DNA of 64,000 nt, from contig NGBS01001166.1 of the NCBI GenBank assembly GCA_002245135.1, forward strand, positions 62,001-126,000, in the 5' to 3' direction. The first letter of the stretch is position 1; the number at the start of each line of letters is the position of its first letter. Below, piece after piece: positions 37,402 to 49,063 of this stretch. Source of the DNA: Proteromonas lacertae. Its lineage: Eukaryota; Sar; Bigyra; Opalinata; Proteromonadidae. A program made the translations under genes and the position numbers. The notes under the pieces are model-generated. The model saw nothing but the letters and a program-made list of their open reading frames with translations. It was not told where the DNA came from and did not search any database.

Positions 37402-38835
37402 CTATTCACTGTCAATTATACCTTCTTGACCTATCGCAAACGTAGCTTCACTTTCAGCTCTATCAGGACTATCATAGATTTTACTATTTACATCAATATA
37501 AACATATTTTTATATTTTTATATTTATATACCATATTCGATTATTACCTTTACCTTTTCGTAAGTATAATCGAGTAGTTGAAGCATGAGCTAGTATATTC
37601 CCACCAATTGGTTTCTTCGTATCAGCTACAAACATCGTATTAGCTCCAGGATCAGCTGTTACTTGATTTACAATTAAAACAGCAATATTGAATTCTTCAC
37701 ATACTATTATTCATCAATATTTATATATATTAATATATATATATATACATTTCTTTAAACTACTTAAATGTTTGTTTAGTTTTTGTTGTCTTTCAGATAA
37801 TTCACCTCGACCAGAAAAATCAACTCGAAATAAAGCAGTTATACTGTCAATTATTAATAATCGAAATGGACATTCATCTTCTACTATCTTCGCAGCTACA
37901 GCTGTTAAGATTTCCATTTGATGTTCATGAGTATAGGCTCTTGCTAATAAGATATTATCAAGGACATCATTACTATTCAAACCATATCTTTGACTGATTT
38001 CGATTATTCTTTCAGGTCGATTAAAATCAATAAATTAAATTGAAACTAATTGTTATAATATTATCATATTATCATATTATTAAAATGATATAATGTTCCT
38101 TCAGTATCAATAAATATCACTTTACCATTAGCTCCATTCATTTCTAAAGGTAATTGACTACTCACACATAATGTATGACTTAATTGAGTTTTACCACTTC
38201 GAAATTCACCAAATACTTCAGTTATACTCATCGTTTCTATTCCACCTCCTAATAAATTGTCTAATTCTTTACTTCCTGTTGTGATCTTTATTATTTTCTC
38301 TCGTTGATGTAATGATTCACTATTAATATTATATTATATAAAAACACATATTTATACTTTCCAGTTATAAACCCAAAACTCTATTAATACATCATTATAT
38401 ATAAAATATAATATATATTTAACTACTTTTAACTATTCACATATTATATATTATACAATTAGAGATAGATATACTTTCTTGCAAGCTTGAACGATCTTTT
38501 CAACTTTACCTTCACTTAATCCTTTAGTATTACATAAATCCTATTCAATACATCACACATATACAACATATATTATATACCTTCGTGGTAGCTTTACAAA
38601 TCAAACCAACTGTGTAATAACCGCCTTCTTTCAATTTTTGAATCTCACTCGCGTTGATTCCCAATTGCTAAAATCAATTTAAATACTCAGATAACAAACT
38701 TGTAAACAATCAACTGTTTGATAACTTGTTTCTTCTTCTTCACACAAATCATCAACTTCTTCAATATCATTGTCCATCCTGAAACAAATTATCAACAATA
38801 TTGTACCTCTTTCGAATTGAAACACTCAATGCCAT
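37402..38835 (-). CDS. DMC1: Meiotic recombinase DMC1 (RecA/Rad51 family)
   Basis: ATG 38835 ([10 protein letters not shown]) to TAG 37402, with about eight introns of 24-68 nt. The N-terminal helix-hairpin-helix reads [20 protein letters not shown] and [15 protein letters not shown], as in DMC1. The core has [18 protein letters not shown], Walker [24 protein letters not shown], and [13 protein letters not shown] with Walker [21 protein letters not shown]. It ends with [37 protein letters not shown] and [29 protein letters not shown] and [19 protein letters not shown] are DMC1-type rather than RAD51-type. The enzyme forms filaments on resected DNA and performs strand exchange between homologues in meiosis, so the organism probably has sex. 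The junction between FIDTEGT and RPERI (38026-38093) lacks normal GT-AG ends. No frame breaks elsewhere. Confidence 0.9.
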
Positions 38836-38952
38836 GATTTTTTAAAAATTGATCACTTTTCAATAAATGCACCAATTTTAATGTTTGAAATGATTTGATA
38901 AATATAGTCGTTTTGAGATTGGGCTTGAGTTATAACAGTTTTTTTAACGAAA

Positions 38953-40554
38953 ATGGCTAGTTTAAACCTGTGGATAACAAGAACTACTAATAGTGATAAG
39001 AAAAGATATGATTTATCTCAATCCCTATCAAAAAGACCTACAGGAAAGACACCAAAGTTTTATCTTCAAAAATCTCAAACCCTTCATGATCAGGTTGTTG
39101 AAGATGCAAATAAAATGCCTCCTATGTATATTGATTTTTATTAATGTGAAAATAGTAAATCTATGGTAAAACATCCAGTAGTTTTGCAGAAACCTCTTTT
39201 AACTTCATATTATGCTGTATTTATAAATATTAAATAAGATCACTTAATGTATAATTTATTTAGAAAACAATGTCTCAAAGTCAAACTTCACCCATAAAAA
39301 GTTATTCAGAAGAGACTAGACCAGTAACAGTACCACAATGGAATGACAAAGATCTAATTCAATCACAGTATGAATCAGAAACAATGGCTAGTCAATTCTA
39401 TACTGCTTCAAAATATGGAATAAATTTAAATCGTCCTTCAGATACAGCAAGAATAGAAAGTAAAGAAAAGGAATGGAGAATATTAAACAAATATAAAGCA
39501 AAGTTAGAAGAAGATAGAGAAAGAAGAGAACAAGCAGAAAGACGTAGAAAAATCGAAGAACAAAGACAATTCACGGAATTACAAATTGAACATCATAAAA
39601 GAATAATAGCTTCAGAATCAAATTATAAAATATCAGAAAAAGAACAAGTAGAAAGAGATGTAAAAGATTATTGGGATAATGAACGAAGAAAGAAAATAGC
39701 TGCTTGGGAATATGGTCAAAGAGTAAAACAAGAAAGAATTGAACAAATTGCATCAAAACAGAAGAGAATGGAAAGAGAAAAAGAAAAAGAAAAAATTATT
39801 GATAAAAGAATAATAAAGAAAGCATTGAAACAAGAAGAGATTGAAATTGAGAAAGAAAGATTAAAGAAAGTACAATTGAGAATAGAACAACAGAAATTGA
39901 TGAAACAGAATGAAATAGATGAAGAATTGAGGAAGACTGAAGCAGCTAAAGAAATAGAAAAAGATAAAATATTGATGAAAGAATATTCAGAGAATTTAGA
40001 TAAAGAAGATAGAGAAAGAAGAAGAAGATTTATTGAAACTTATAATAAGAAACCACCAGCTATCTATGAGGAATTATATAAGACAGAAGGTTATGAAGTT
40101 ATATTAAAGAGAGATGAAGCAAAAGCTGAGAAATATATGAAAGCCAAATTAAAGGAAGATGATAGAATTGAAAGAGAAAAACAAGAAAGACTTAGAAAAT
40201 TGAATGTATCTATAAATATATATTAATTATCCTAAATAGTATGATACACAACAAGCACAATTGATCCAAATGGCTGAAAAGAGAGTAAGAAAAGACTTGA
40301 AGAAAGTAGAAGATGATAGTGTTGGAAGACAAATATTATTAGATACACAGAATTATTATGATGAAGAGAGAAGAAAGAAAGAGTTAAAACGACAAGAAGA
40401 CTTAGCATATGGTAAGAAACTACTAAAACAAAGAGATGAAGTTAGACAGAAGTTGTATGATGAAGAATTAGGAGCAATGGATGACATGGAAAAAACATTG
40501 AATAAGACTTTATTATCTCAAGCAATGACTTATAGAAGTAAACAATATACATAA
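38953..40554 (+). CDS. Flagellar-type coiled-coil protein (trichohyalin/plectin-homology-like)
   Basis: ATG 38953 (MASLNLWITRTT) to TAA 40554, about 480 residues. Introns lie near 39135-39163, 39221-39265 and 40208-40242, with all junctions in frame. After a short basic start, the region from VPQWNDKDLIQSQYESE onward becomes almost entirely one long helix of Glu/Arg/Lys repeats (RERREQAERRRKIEEQRQF, KQKRMEREKEKEKI). This is the TPH-like composition of CFAP45, CFAP53, MNS1 and similar microtubule-inner proteins of axonemal doublets. I cannot say which member. A cytoplasmic coiled-coil protein that is not ciliary is also possible, because charge-rich helices look alike. It is divergent from DMC1 (118 bp apart) and convergent with GCP4. 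Confidence 0.55.
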
Positions 40555-40701
40555 GAGATTTTGTTTATAATAATAATATATTTAATGAAAATTAAACCAA
40601 TTTTTCTATATTTTGAAACACACACACACACAGTATATCTAATTTATATAATTATATATATTTCTTTTTTTTTAATGAAAACTAAAACAAATTTTATTTA
40701 T
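40555..40701. other. Short convergent spacer with CA repeat
   Basis: An AT-rich spacer between two convergent stops. It holds a short (CA)n run near 40617-40632 and a T9 run near 40667. No gene is seen. Confidence 0.6.
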
Positions 40702-42990
40702 TCAATTATTCTCATAATAATCATTCATATCTATTTTCAATAAAATATATTCCAAATATTTAGTCATTCCAGTTTTTAATCTAGTTTTTAATATTTTCAA
40801 AAAGAACTTCAAATCTGATTTAAACTTCTTCATATTTTCATCTATCTTTTCTTTATAAAACTCATATTTCGATATTGAATCTCCATGTGTTGGTAAGATA
40901 AGCCCTTGATTTGAACCATACAAATCCTTCAAATTCAATTCAGAAAAGACATTAAACATAAACAATCTATAATTTCTAGCAAAATCTAATCCAGTTTGCA
41001 ATATAGTCTTTATTATATTCATAAATGAGTTTGTTTTACCACTTAACAATATATTAGTCATTATCCCATTTAAATATTTGTTATGTAATTCAATTATATT
41101 GGATAGATTGGTGCTTTCTTTCATGGATTTAAGCATAGTATTGTATGAGTTTGGATCTAGTATTAAATCAATCACACCGCTATAAAAACAATCAATAAAA
41201 TGCTTTATTTCACACATATTCAACTGTAATTGATGTGAATCAATATGAATTGAAACGAAATTAACATCAGCACGATAAAGATATAAGTATTTATTCCACA
41301 CTAAAATAGATTTATACAAAGAATTCATTTCATATTGCACTCTTCTTATAGTTAATAAGTATTGAAATATCATATAATACTTATTCATTATTTCATCAGT
41401 TAATATGATATTAAAAGGCCAAGGAGTTTTGTATTTTATATCTAAAGAATCTAAACAGTTTATATCATCAAAAGGCTTCACTTCTTTGGAAAGATTAATA
41501 GAAATATCAAACATTTCAATATGAAACAACTCTTTTAATCCTTTTCTACTAGATAATACTTCATCTATATAATTGTTCAAATGAATTGATAAATTCACAC
41601 TATCTTGCCATGGTTGATGAGATTTTAATAAATTGTAGACATATTTACTAAAATCATAAATATATTCTTCTTCTTTACAAAAATAAAAGTCTCTTAAACT
41701 ACTAAAATGATTTTCTAAATCATATTTCTCGAAATAAATGGTGATTAATTGATAATTAATATATTCTATTCTCTTATAAATTTGATCATTAAAACACTGT
41801 TTGAACAATATATCAAATGAATATATTCTATTATTATTATCATTATTATATATCTTAATAAATTCATCCAATATAATTGTATTGGAATGTGATATAGTGT
41901 TGTAGAAATCCTCTGTATTAGTACTTTCTATCTCTCTCATTGTATAAAGTGTATGTAATGACTCTCCTACATTATATATTGATGATATTGTGTCTATTAA
42001 AAATGAAGGAATCATTACAGTTATTATTTCATTATTATCTTCAATTATTTGTTGGTTTGATATTATATATATTGTGTTATTATCTTCATCTGTAGTTTTT
42101 TCTATGTAAAATTCATTATTTATATCTACAAATGTACCAGTGGATAACCATTGATCTAACAGCAATAAATAAGGTTTAAATGAATTGTAGAATAAAGTAT
42201 AACAAATTTTATTATAATCTGAATATTGTAAATCTAATTCTGTGTTAATGTTTTGATTTTTATATAGTTGATTCTCTAGTTGAGTCATTTCACATTCTTT
42301 ATATAATACACTATATAAGCGATAAACTATTGCTCTCAATGGATAGTGATTATCATTGATTGCTATACATTTATCAATTAATACATATAACTTATGTATT
42401 AATGATGTATATAGTGATAAATAAGATATTAAATTAATCAATGTGATTGCCACAACATCTGGTTCCTCTTCTTTGGTATTTATTAATTGAATAAAGTCAG
42501 GATTTGATATATCTCCATATTCAGTTTCATTATTCTCATCATCATATTCAATACTGTTGAATTTTTGTTCTACATCATGTACAATTGATTCTAAATCTAT
42601 TTGAATATCACGAATTGTGGATAAAAATCCTTCTAAAACACAAGATTGATAAAAATGTAAAGGACTTTCTTTGTTTTCAGGATTGATGATTGTCCTAATA
42701 GAATTTCCTTCATTTATCGTAATTAAAAATCTATTTAGTATATTTGACAATGCTTTGGGTGATATGTGAGATAAACATATTGGTTTATCACTAACTTTGA
42801 ATAAATAACTACCGTCAACTCTTTCATATATACTATCAGAAAAACCTAACATTGCAAACAATATTTCTCTAACTACATCAGATTCTGAGAAAGGACGATA
42901 AGGAACTCTAAGTGGAAATGCTTTTACAATTATATCAGTGAGATCTGTAGGATAAAATACCAATGGTACAATATCATGCTTTGCATTCAT
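40702..42990 (-). CDS. TUBGCP4: Gamma-tubulin complex component, GCP4-like
   Basis: A single uninterrupted frame of 762 residues from ATG 42990 to TGA 40702, the only long intronless gene here apart from the big receptor exons. The start VREILFAMLGFSDSIYERVDGSY and LKV-like text fit GCP4, which begins at an equivalent MIHELLLALSGYPGSIF position. The middle has LFYNSFKPYLLLLDQWLSTG, and the C-terminal Spc97/Spc98 half shows LRDFYFCKEEEYIYDF, WPFNIILTDEIMNKYYMIF, and FQYLLTIRRVQYEM. GCP4 is a grip-domain subunit of the gamma-tubulin ring complex that seeds microtubules at centrosomes and basal bodies. GCP5 or GCP6 cannot be ruled out, but the compact length favours GCP4. The short N-terminal extension (MNAKHDIVPLVF) is extra. 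Confidence 0.7.
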   Translation of the reverse strand: MNAKHDIVPLVFYPTDLTDIIVKAFPLRVPYRPFSESDVVREILFAMLGFSDSIYERVDGSYLFKVSDKPICLSHISPKALSNILNRFLITINEGNSIRTIINPENKESPLHFYQSCVLEGFLSTIRDIQIDLESIVHDVEQKFNSIEYDDENNETEYGDISNPDFIQLINTKEEEPDVVAITLINLISYLSLYTSLIHKLYVLIDKCIAINDNHYPLRAIVYRLYSVLYKECEMTQLENQLYKNQNINTELDLQYSDYNKICYTLFYNSFKPYLLLLDQWLSTGTFVDINNEFYIEKTTDEDNNTIYIISNQQIIEDNNEIITVMIPSFLIDTISSIYNVGESLHTLYTMREIESTNTEDFYNTISHSNTIILDEFIKIYNNDNNNRIYSFDILFKQCFNDQIYKRIEYINYQLITIYFEKYDLENHFSSLRDFYFCKEEEYIYDFSKYVYNLLKSHQPWQDSVNLSIHLNNYIDEVLSSRKGLKELFHIEMFDISINLSKEVKPFDDINCLDSLDIKYKTPWPFNIILTDEIMNKYYMIFQYLLTIRRVQYEMNSLYKSILVWNKYLYLYRADVNFVSIHIDSHQLQLNMCEIKHFIDCFYSGVIDLILDPNSYNTMLKSMKESTNLSNIIELHNKYLNGIMTNILLSGKTNSFMNIIKTILQTGLDFARNYRLFMFNVFSELNLKDLYGSNQGLILPTHGDSISKYEFYKEKIDENMKKFKSDLKFFLKILKTRLKTGMTKYLEYILLKIDMNDYYENN

Positions 42991-43065
42991 TCGTAATTTT
43001 AAATATTCAAATTAATTTTGACCAAACATGTTCGATATTTTATTTTGAAAAACAGTTGTTATATA

Positions 43066-45644
43066 ATGAGTGTGATGTCTGATGATGATAATTTAAGTTC
43101 AGAAATAGAGAAATACTTACAAAGTATTCCTATTACTTAGTATTATTTGAATAGAGCAAAGAGAAAGTTCTTCTCCTAAACAGCAGAGTCCTAAGTATTA
43201 ATGATGTGATAATATAATAGACTTGACGCTGCTCAACAAAATGTAAATATGAAAGGGCCATTATGGACAAAGATTAGCAATTCAACAAAAAAAGAAATAG
43301 AAAAAAGAAGACCTCAATCTGCCAGACCATATTTACACAATAAAGTAGTGGAAGTACATGACAAATCAAGAGTAACAGATTTTCGAATAACAAAATTCAC
43401 CAATATGTGGAATATGCCGTTTTCCACATCAACACAACAACAACAACGGCATAAAAAAGAATTGGAATTAGCTAAAGGAATACAACATCCTCGTCCAATG
43501 TATATATTCTAAATCTCATAATAATTATAGTGATACATGGGTAAATGGAACATTTGAGCAACCTCTTCCAACTACAATGAATTTAAATTCACGTGCAACA
43601 TCTAGTCCAATATTAGAGTCACAAACAAATTCAGAAATGCGAATTACAGATATTGATGATTATGATGATGATTATGAGAATAATAAAAACAATGAAAATA
43701 AAACAATAAATAAACCACAGCCACCTTCATCTAAACCCAATAGAAATAACCATTTTGTAAGACCATCAACAGCTAAAGAGAAAACAAAAGATGAATTTAT
43801 ACCAGGAAATATGGAATGGAATTGCCAATATAGATTTAAAAAGGTAGATGAAAAAAACACTAAGCCACTTTCGAAGGATGAACAAAAACAGAATATAATG
43901 AATAATATAATAGCAGAATCATATGAAATTAGTAAAGATGATTTTTCTAAGAAGTGTTTTAGTGAATATATACCCGATACAGTAATACCCAATAATCAAA
44001 GAGTTGTGATAAGATCTCCATGTGTTCCAATCGATTTGAATAATTCAAAGAATTATTTATGTTTGTATGATGAAAAGGAACACTTGTGGGAAACTATTGT
44101 ATATATATATATTTAATTATATTTTTATAGACATTTCCAGCATTGAATCCAAGTGGAAGACAAGATGTTTTGAGACTAGATGAATGGATTACTCATTCAA
44201 TTACTGAGCTACAGAAAGGATTTGATGGAATAAAGAATAAAGATATAGAAAATACAAAAGTGTTTATAGATGGAATTATAAAGATATATAATATATCATT
44301 AAATGAAATTGTTAAACAAGTATTTATAATGGTTATAATATTTATTAGATGAGAAGTGAATGCATTGAAAGAAGTGATTTATTGAATAGAATATGGGATT
44401 GTAGAAATGAAATATATGAAAAGAAGATATTATTATTGAAGAAAGAAAATAAAGAATTGAATGAAGTAATAGAAAAAGATATTGAACAAATGAAACAAAT
44501 GAATCAACAAACTGTATATAAATATAATTATTAACTTTTATCTACACTTATAGGCAGATGAATATTTACACAAAATAAACACAGAAGTAGAAGTGAATAG
44601 AAGAATAGCTGATTTGGCAAGAGAAGATGCAAAGAAATTGAGCGAATTAGCAAAACTGAGTGAAGATCGATTAGCTGAAAGGCTAAAAAGAGAACAAGAG
44701 TTGACAGAAGAAATAAAAATACTAAAAAGAGAGAAAAAGCAGTCTGAAAAGAAGTGTGATGAAATGTTAGAGAAATGTGAAAGAATACAAATACAGTGTC
44801 AACATGATTATACATTTTATGATGTATTTATTATGATTATAGTTATTTATAAATAGACTGTAAATCGTAGAAACAAAGCATATGAAATGTTTTGTGAAAA
44901 ATCAATAGCATTTGTGTCAGAAATTGATGATTTAGCATCCACACGTATAATTATAATTATAATTATCTATTATTAGAAAATCAATATAAAAATAAAAACA
45001 CCACAATGATGCAATTGAGAAGATACTTAAAACAAATAGAAATTCCAGAATCAAAGAAAGTATTTGAAACAATACAGAATCACATGGATAAAATAGCAGA
45101 AACACTCGCAGCAAAGATCAGAAAAGAATACAGTGAAATAGAAACACAAACAGACATTACACTTGAACCATTTAAACTGTATGATATATCAGAACCATCT
45201 TCTATTTCATCACTTTCACAAACATCTTCATTATTATCAACTAAACCAAGTAAATCAAAGCCAAATATTAAAACTCAAGTAAACCAACTTGCTAAGAGTA
45301 TAATTCGAAGAGGAAGTAAAGCATCCTTCACTCCAATGTCAAGAAAAGGATCTAAAGCAAATATGACGCCTTTGGGAAGAAGAGATAGTAAAGCAATATT
45401 GAAATCAATGCCAAGAACAGGAAGTAAAGCGAATATATCTGCTAATATTATGCAAAGAAGAGACAGTAGAGCAATTTTAGATTTATCAGCTAAAAAGAAA
45501 CCAATGTCACTATCTAGAAGGTTTAATTTGAGTATAGATCCAGAATCTTCTTCACAATCAGCAGTTACTCCTTTAATCACACCTTCTACTCCATATGCTG
45601 ATATGTCACAGTCATTTAATGATTCAACTTATAGTAATAAATAG
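43066..45644 (+). CDS. Axonemal dynein light chain domain protein (AXDND1-like)
   Basis: ATG 43066 (MSVMSDDDNLSSEIEKYLQ) to TAG 45644. About nine short introns (for example near 43124, 43200, 43500, 44098, 44311, 44514, 44821 and 44944) all join in frame. The N-terminal half is basic and low-complexity with one LNPSGRQDVLRLDEWI block. The central helical region LNEIVKQMRSECIERSDLL, IWDCRNEIYEKKILLLKKE and EKDIEQMKQMNQQT resembles the dynein p28-type light chain domain (Ax_dynein_light), in which EC.ERG.LL..IWDR is diagnostic. The tail is Ser-rich with a repeated RRGSKA/RRDSKA motif near 45300-45480, a likely basophilic kinase target. It probably works in the axoneme or sperm-like flagellum. 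The family is inferred from the motif. Confidence 0.6.
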
Positions 45645-45857
45645 TTAGATTTTGATTATTTTCTTTATATTGTGAATTAAAAAACATTATCAAAAAAAAG
45701 TCAAAACTAGGTAGAAAATTAAGGAAGACTATCTTATTAATAGCAACGAAGTATATAATCTTTAATATTACATAATTATATGTAAATAAATTAATAAATA
45801 AATATTGAATGAAAATCCTACTTCAAGATGATTGATTCTTTCTAAGTAAATAATATA

Positions 45858-46704
45858 TTACACATTATACTTTGTATTATAGGGATTATGACAATTAAAA
45901 CATCCACATAAATCCGTACAAGCTACAGTTTGTCTTTTACAGGAGCAATAGGCTTTAGTGCAATTCAAATCATTTCTTTTACAATTACATCTTCCTGGAG
46001 GTGAATAAATCTATTTATAAAAAAAACAAAATTATAATAATTAAAACCTTTTTTGAAAAAGATGAATGAACTGGATTTTTACATGGACCGTATTGTGGTA
46101 TTTTACAGGTGCATTCATCACAACATGGTCTGCCCACTTGAAAGCATCGACATCTTGCATTTTGACAATGTCCTTGACAATTACATACAACAGAGGATGA
46201 TGAAGACTTTCTTTTACTCGGTATAGTAATTGTATCAGCTTCCTAAACATTTTAATTATATAATTATCATACTATTGAATGATTAGATCCAATTGAAGTT
46301 TGGGAAGAGATAGTTAATGATATAGGAGCAGTTAGATTAGAATGAAATAGACATTGACAAGGAGTCGCATCATTTTCTGATATTATTTCCAAATATCCAG
46401 GTATCATTGGCCTTTGTTTAACAATTGGGTTGGGTAAAGGTGTAAATGGTATTCCTTGAAAATTATTTGGTACAGGTAAAGGACTGAATTGGTTAGTCTG
46501 CCATAATAATTGTAATGGATTGAGATTGACCGGATTTGGGGGTGTTGGAGGTGGAATGTCATTGAAATCAAATGTAGTAGGCTCAATATTTTGATTATTA
46601 CTACAGGTCTGTACTTCGCCAAAATTATTAATGGGATTTGGAACTGCTGCTCTAGCTTCCGCATTTTCATTGAGAATATTATGATCAGGGTTAAAATTAT
46701 CCAT
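45858..46704 (-). CDS. CXC-domain (tesmin/TSO1/LIN54-like) protein
   Basis: ATG 46704 (MDNFNPDHNILNENAEA) to TAA 45858, with introns near 46233-46262 and 46009-46044. A Pro/Asn-rich N-terminal half is followed by two cysteine-rich CXC repeats: VVCNCQGHCQNARCRCFQV...CCDECTC and RCNCKRNDLNCTKAYCSCKR...CTDLCGCFNC. Such repeats bind zinc and recognise DNA (CHR elements) in the DREAM/MuvB regulator LIN54 and in plant TSO1. The first repeat is somewhat irregular. A nuclear DNA-binding role is inferred. It is followed in the same orientation by a second CXC gene upstream (47375-48693). Confidence 0.7.
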
Positions 46705-46830
46705 TTCTTGCTGTTAAAATTCCAATGGTTGATACAAAAACATAAAAATCAAATCAAATTAATTAAAACGACATAATTTTTTAATACTGATTATTGTATC
46801 TATTTATTTTTAAGGTTTAGTTAGATTTCT

Positions 46831-46983
46831 ATGCTAAATGTGATAAGACAGACAGGAGTAAAAAGCGTTTTAGGTTATTCAGTCTATAAAGAATCATTTC
46901 AATTTATTAAAAGTTATTTTAATTGGTTGATCGCTCAAGCATTAGTTTGGTCTATAAGAAATACATTTCTTGGTTTTTCTTAA
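46831..46983 (+). CDS. Possible small membrane protein (50 residues)
   Basis: An unspliced frame from ATG 46831 to TAA 46981-46983 in the spacer between two minus-strand CXC genes. The product has an amphipathic basic start (MLNVIRQTGVKSVLGYSVYK) and one hydrophobic segment (FNWLIAQALVWSIRNTFLGF). This is the pattern of small inner- or outer-membrane subunits of mitochondria-related organelles, and it has ordinary codon usage without low complexity. It might have an upstream exon ending near 46815. I do not recognise a family, and it could be chance. Confidence 0.4.
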   Translation: MLNVIRQTGVKSVLGYSVYKESFQFIKSYFNWLIAQALVWSIRNTFLGFS

Positions 46984-47374
46984 TACTTTTTTATTTTTTT
47001 CTGTGTTTTTTAATTGTCAGATGTTCATGACTATTTTTGTTAATTTATAATACACTTCAAATTCACAAATATAAAACCAATCTGCAAATCTAGGAAAATA
47101 AGTTGTATACAGTGGCCAATTGTGCACTGGGTTGTACATATATTTTGACACTCCATGGTTGGTAGCAAAAGAGACGTACAGCAAATGTAAAGTAACATAG
47201 TAAAATAAAATATGTAAGCACATACATATAATAGTTTGTTTAAAATATTTATGTTCTAAACAAACATATTTTTAAACCCATTTCAACAAAATAATAAAAA
47301 AAAGAAATCAATAAACAATGTGTATATATGTAATATTTACTGTTACTTATACATTATTGTCAAAATCCAAATAT

Positions 47375-48693
47375 CTAAATAAAAACTTTCCTTAAATTGC
47401 ATGTACAACTACAGTCTTTTCCACAGTGAAGATTATTCTTTCTACAAGAACACTTCCCTTTTCTACATCCAGCTTTGGTGCATGAGCATTTTATAGTTTT
47501 TGGCTGACTCATTTTTCTCTCCCTCTTCTCTTTACCATTTTCACAAGTCTTACCTTTCAATCTACAATAACAATCACTATTACATTCTACTCCACTCTTT
47601 AAACAACTACAATTACCATTACTGCAATTACCTGATTCACATCTACAACTAACATGTACTACAGTTGCTTTCATGCTATTATTATTATTATTGTAATTAT
47701 AACCATAACCATTATTGCTGTCAATACTATCATTACTATTAACTCTAGGTAATAAAAACGGATGACGATAATATTGAGAAGTTGGAATTGTTTCATTTTT
47801 TATTCTCATTCTATTATTCACAGAAGCAGGAGGGGGTGGAGGAGGTTCTTGCTCTATTTGCTGTTGATATTGTTGATTTAGCTGTATATAATTCTCTTCT
47901 CGTGTATTTTTATTCATATGATAACGATGAAGGCCTGGTGGATGTCTTTCATAATATACTGGTGGAGGTCTAGTGGGTGATAAAGGAGGAGGAGGAGGTA
48001 TTTGTAATGGTTCTATAACTAACTGAACTGAATCATTCAGATCAGATTCAGTTGAGATTGATATTGAATTATTTGAATATATCGTGTCATCATCATCATC
48101 ATTAATTGAGTCATCCATGATAAATGAGTTTAAAGAAGGCTTTGGATATGGTATAGTTCCCGCATCATTAACACTTTTCTTGTGTACGGTTCTACATGGG
48201 TACGGACTAGTTGCAGCTGAATGAATAACTCTTTCAGTACCACTTTTTAATGTAGGACGGAACTTTAAACTGTTTGATTTGGTCATTTTATAATTTCCTG
48301 AGTTAATTGATTGTTCTGTTCTATCAAATTTAAACACTTCCTCTACCTCATCATTTTCAGCAGAATAAGGTTCTTCATATTCGGTTTCATATGGCTTAGA
48401 AACATCATTTGATTCGCCCTGAATATCATTCCGCTCAATTACAATAATTTCACCATTAAATAAATTTTCATATTTAAACCCACCAACGCCATGATTAGAG
48501 GGCGCCAATTCATTACTAGAATAAATTACAGATATAAATACTTTAATGCATGGTAATTATCTTCAGTATCACTAAATAAAGCAGTTGGTGAAAAACTACT
48601 ATCAGTTATCTCACTCTCTAAATTATCCACATTGAAGGAACTGTCATCTTGTTTTTGACCAAATGGATCATCGTCATGATTTCTGACTGACAT
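47375..48693 (-). CDS. Second CXC-domain protein with proline-rich middle
   Basis: ATG 48693 (MSVRNHDDDPFGQKQDDSS) to TAG 47375, with one 26-nt intron near 48513-48538. The N-terminal third is acidic and Ser-rich, the middle has several polyproline stretches (IPPPPPLSPTRPPP, EPPPPPPASV) and a Gln/Asn-rich part. The C-terminal 90 residues form two cysteine-rich CXC repeats: VSCRCESGNCSNGNCSCLKSG...CNSDCYC and KCSCTKAGCRKGKCSCRKNN...CGKDCSCTCN. It is likely a zinc-dependent DNA-binding regulator, like the gene downstream. The two CXC genes may be diverged duplicates, but their N-terminal halves share nothing obvious. Confidence 0.7.
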
Positions 48694-49063
48694 TTATAAT
48701 ATTTTGGCGCCTAATCTAATCCAACTTTAAGTTATTTTTATATGTGGTAATTTTATTGGTTATTCATAATATTCAAAAAAGTATTGAAATACGCCTTGCT
48801 TGCAGCTGATTTTTTTAATTTAGGATGGCTGCTAATCCTGTTTATTTTGTGACGGCTTTATATCTAAACCTTTAGCTATACATGCAATGATTTTGAAATA
48901 AAAACATAACAGCTATTTTTTTATTCCATTTTGAACAACATTTATTATTTTACATACTTGAAGATAATTACATTTCATTAATTATATGTGAGTCAGAATG
49001 AAGTAACAATTGCATTACAAGAAATATATATATAATTTAACTAAATCTACATAATATTATTCT
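48694..49063. other. Spacer between CXC and IQ/EF-hand genes
   Basis: About 370 AT-rich bases. It should hold the promoter of the CXC gene at its left end and the 3' end of the next gene at its right. A 16-codon frame starting at 48825 could be extended by a frame change to about 25 codons, but this is too weak to call a gene. Confidence 0.5.

Noticed and set aside
43672-43992. Minus-strand open frames opposite the AXDND1-like gene
   Set aside because: They read as low-complexity Phe/Ser/Leu text complementary to Lys/Asp/Asn-rich coding sequence, with no known motif.
48825-48906. Small ORF starting ATGGCTGCTAATCC
   Set aside because: Only 16 codons before a stop; a longer product needs a frame change, with no supporting homology.
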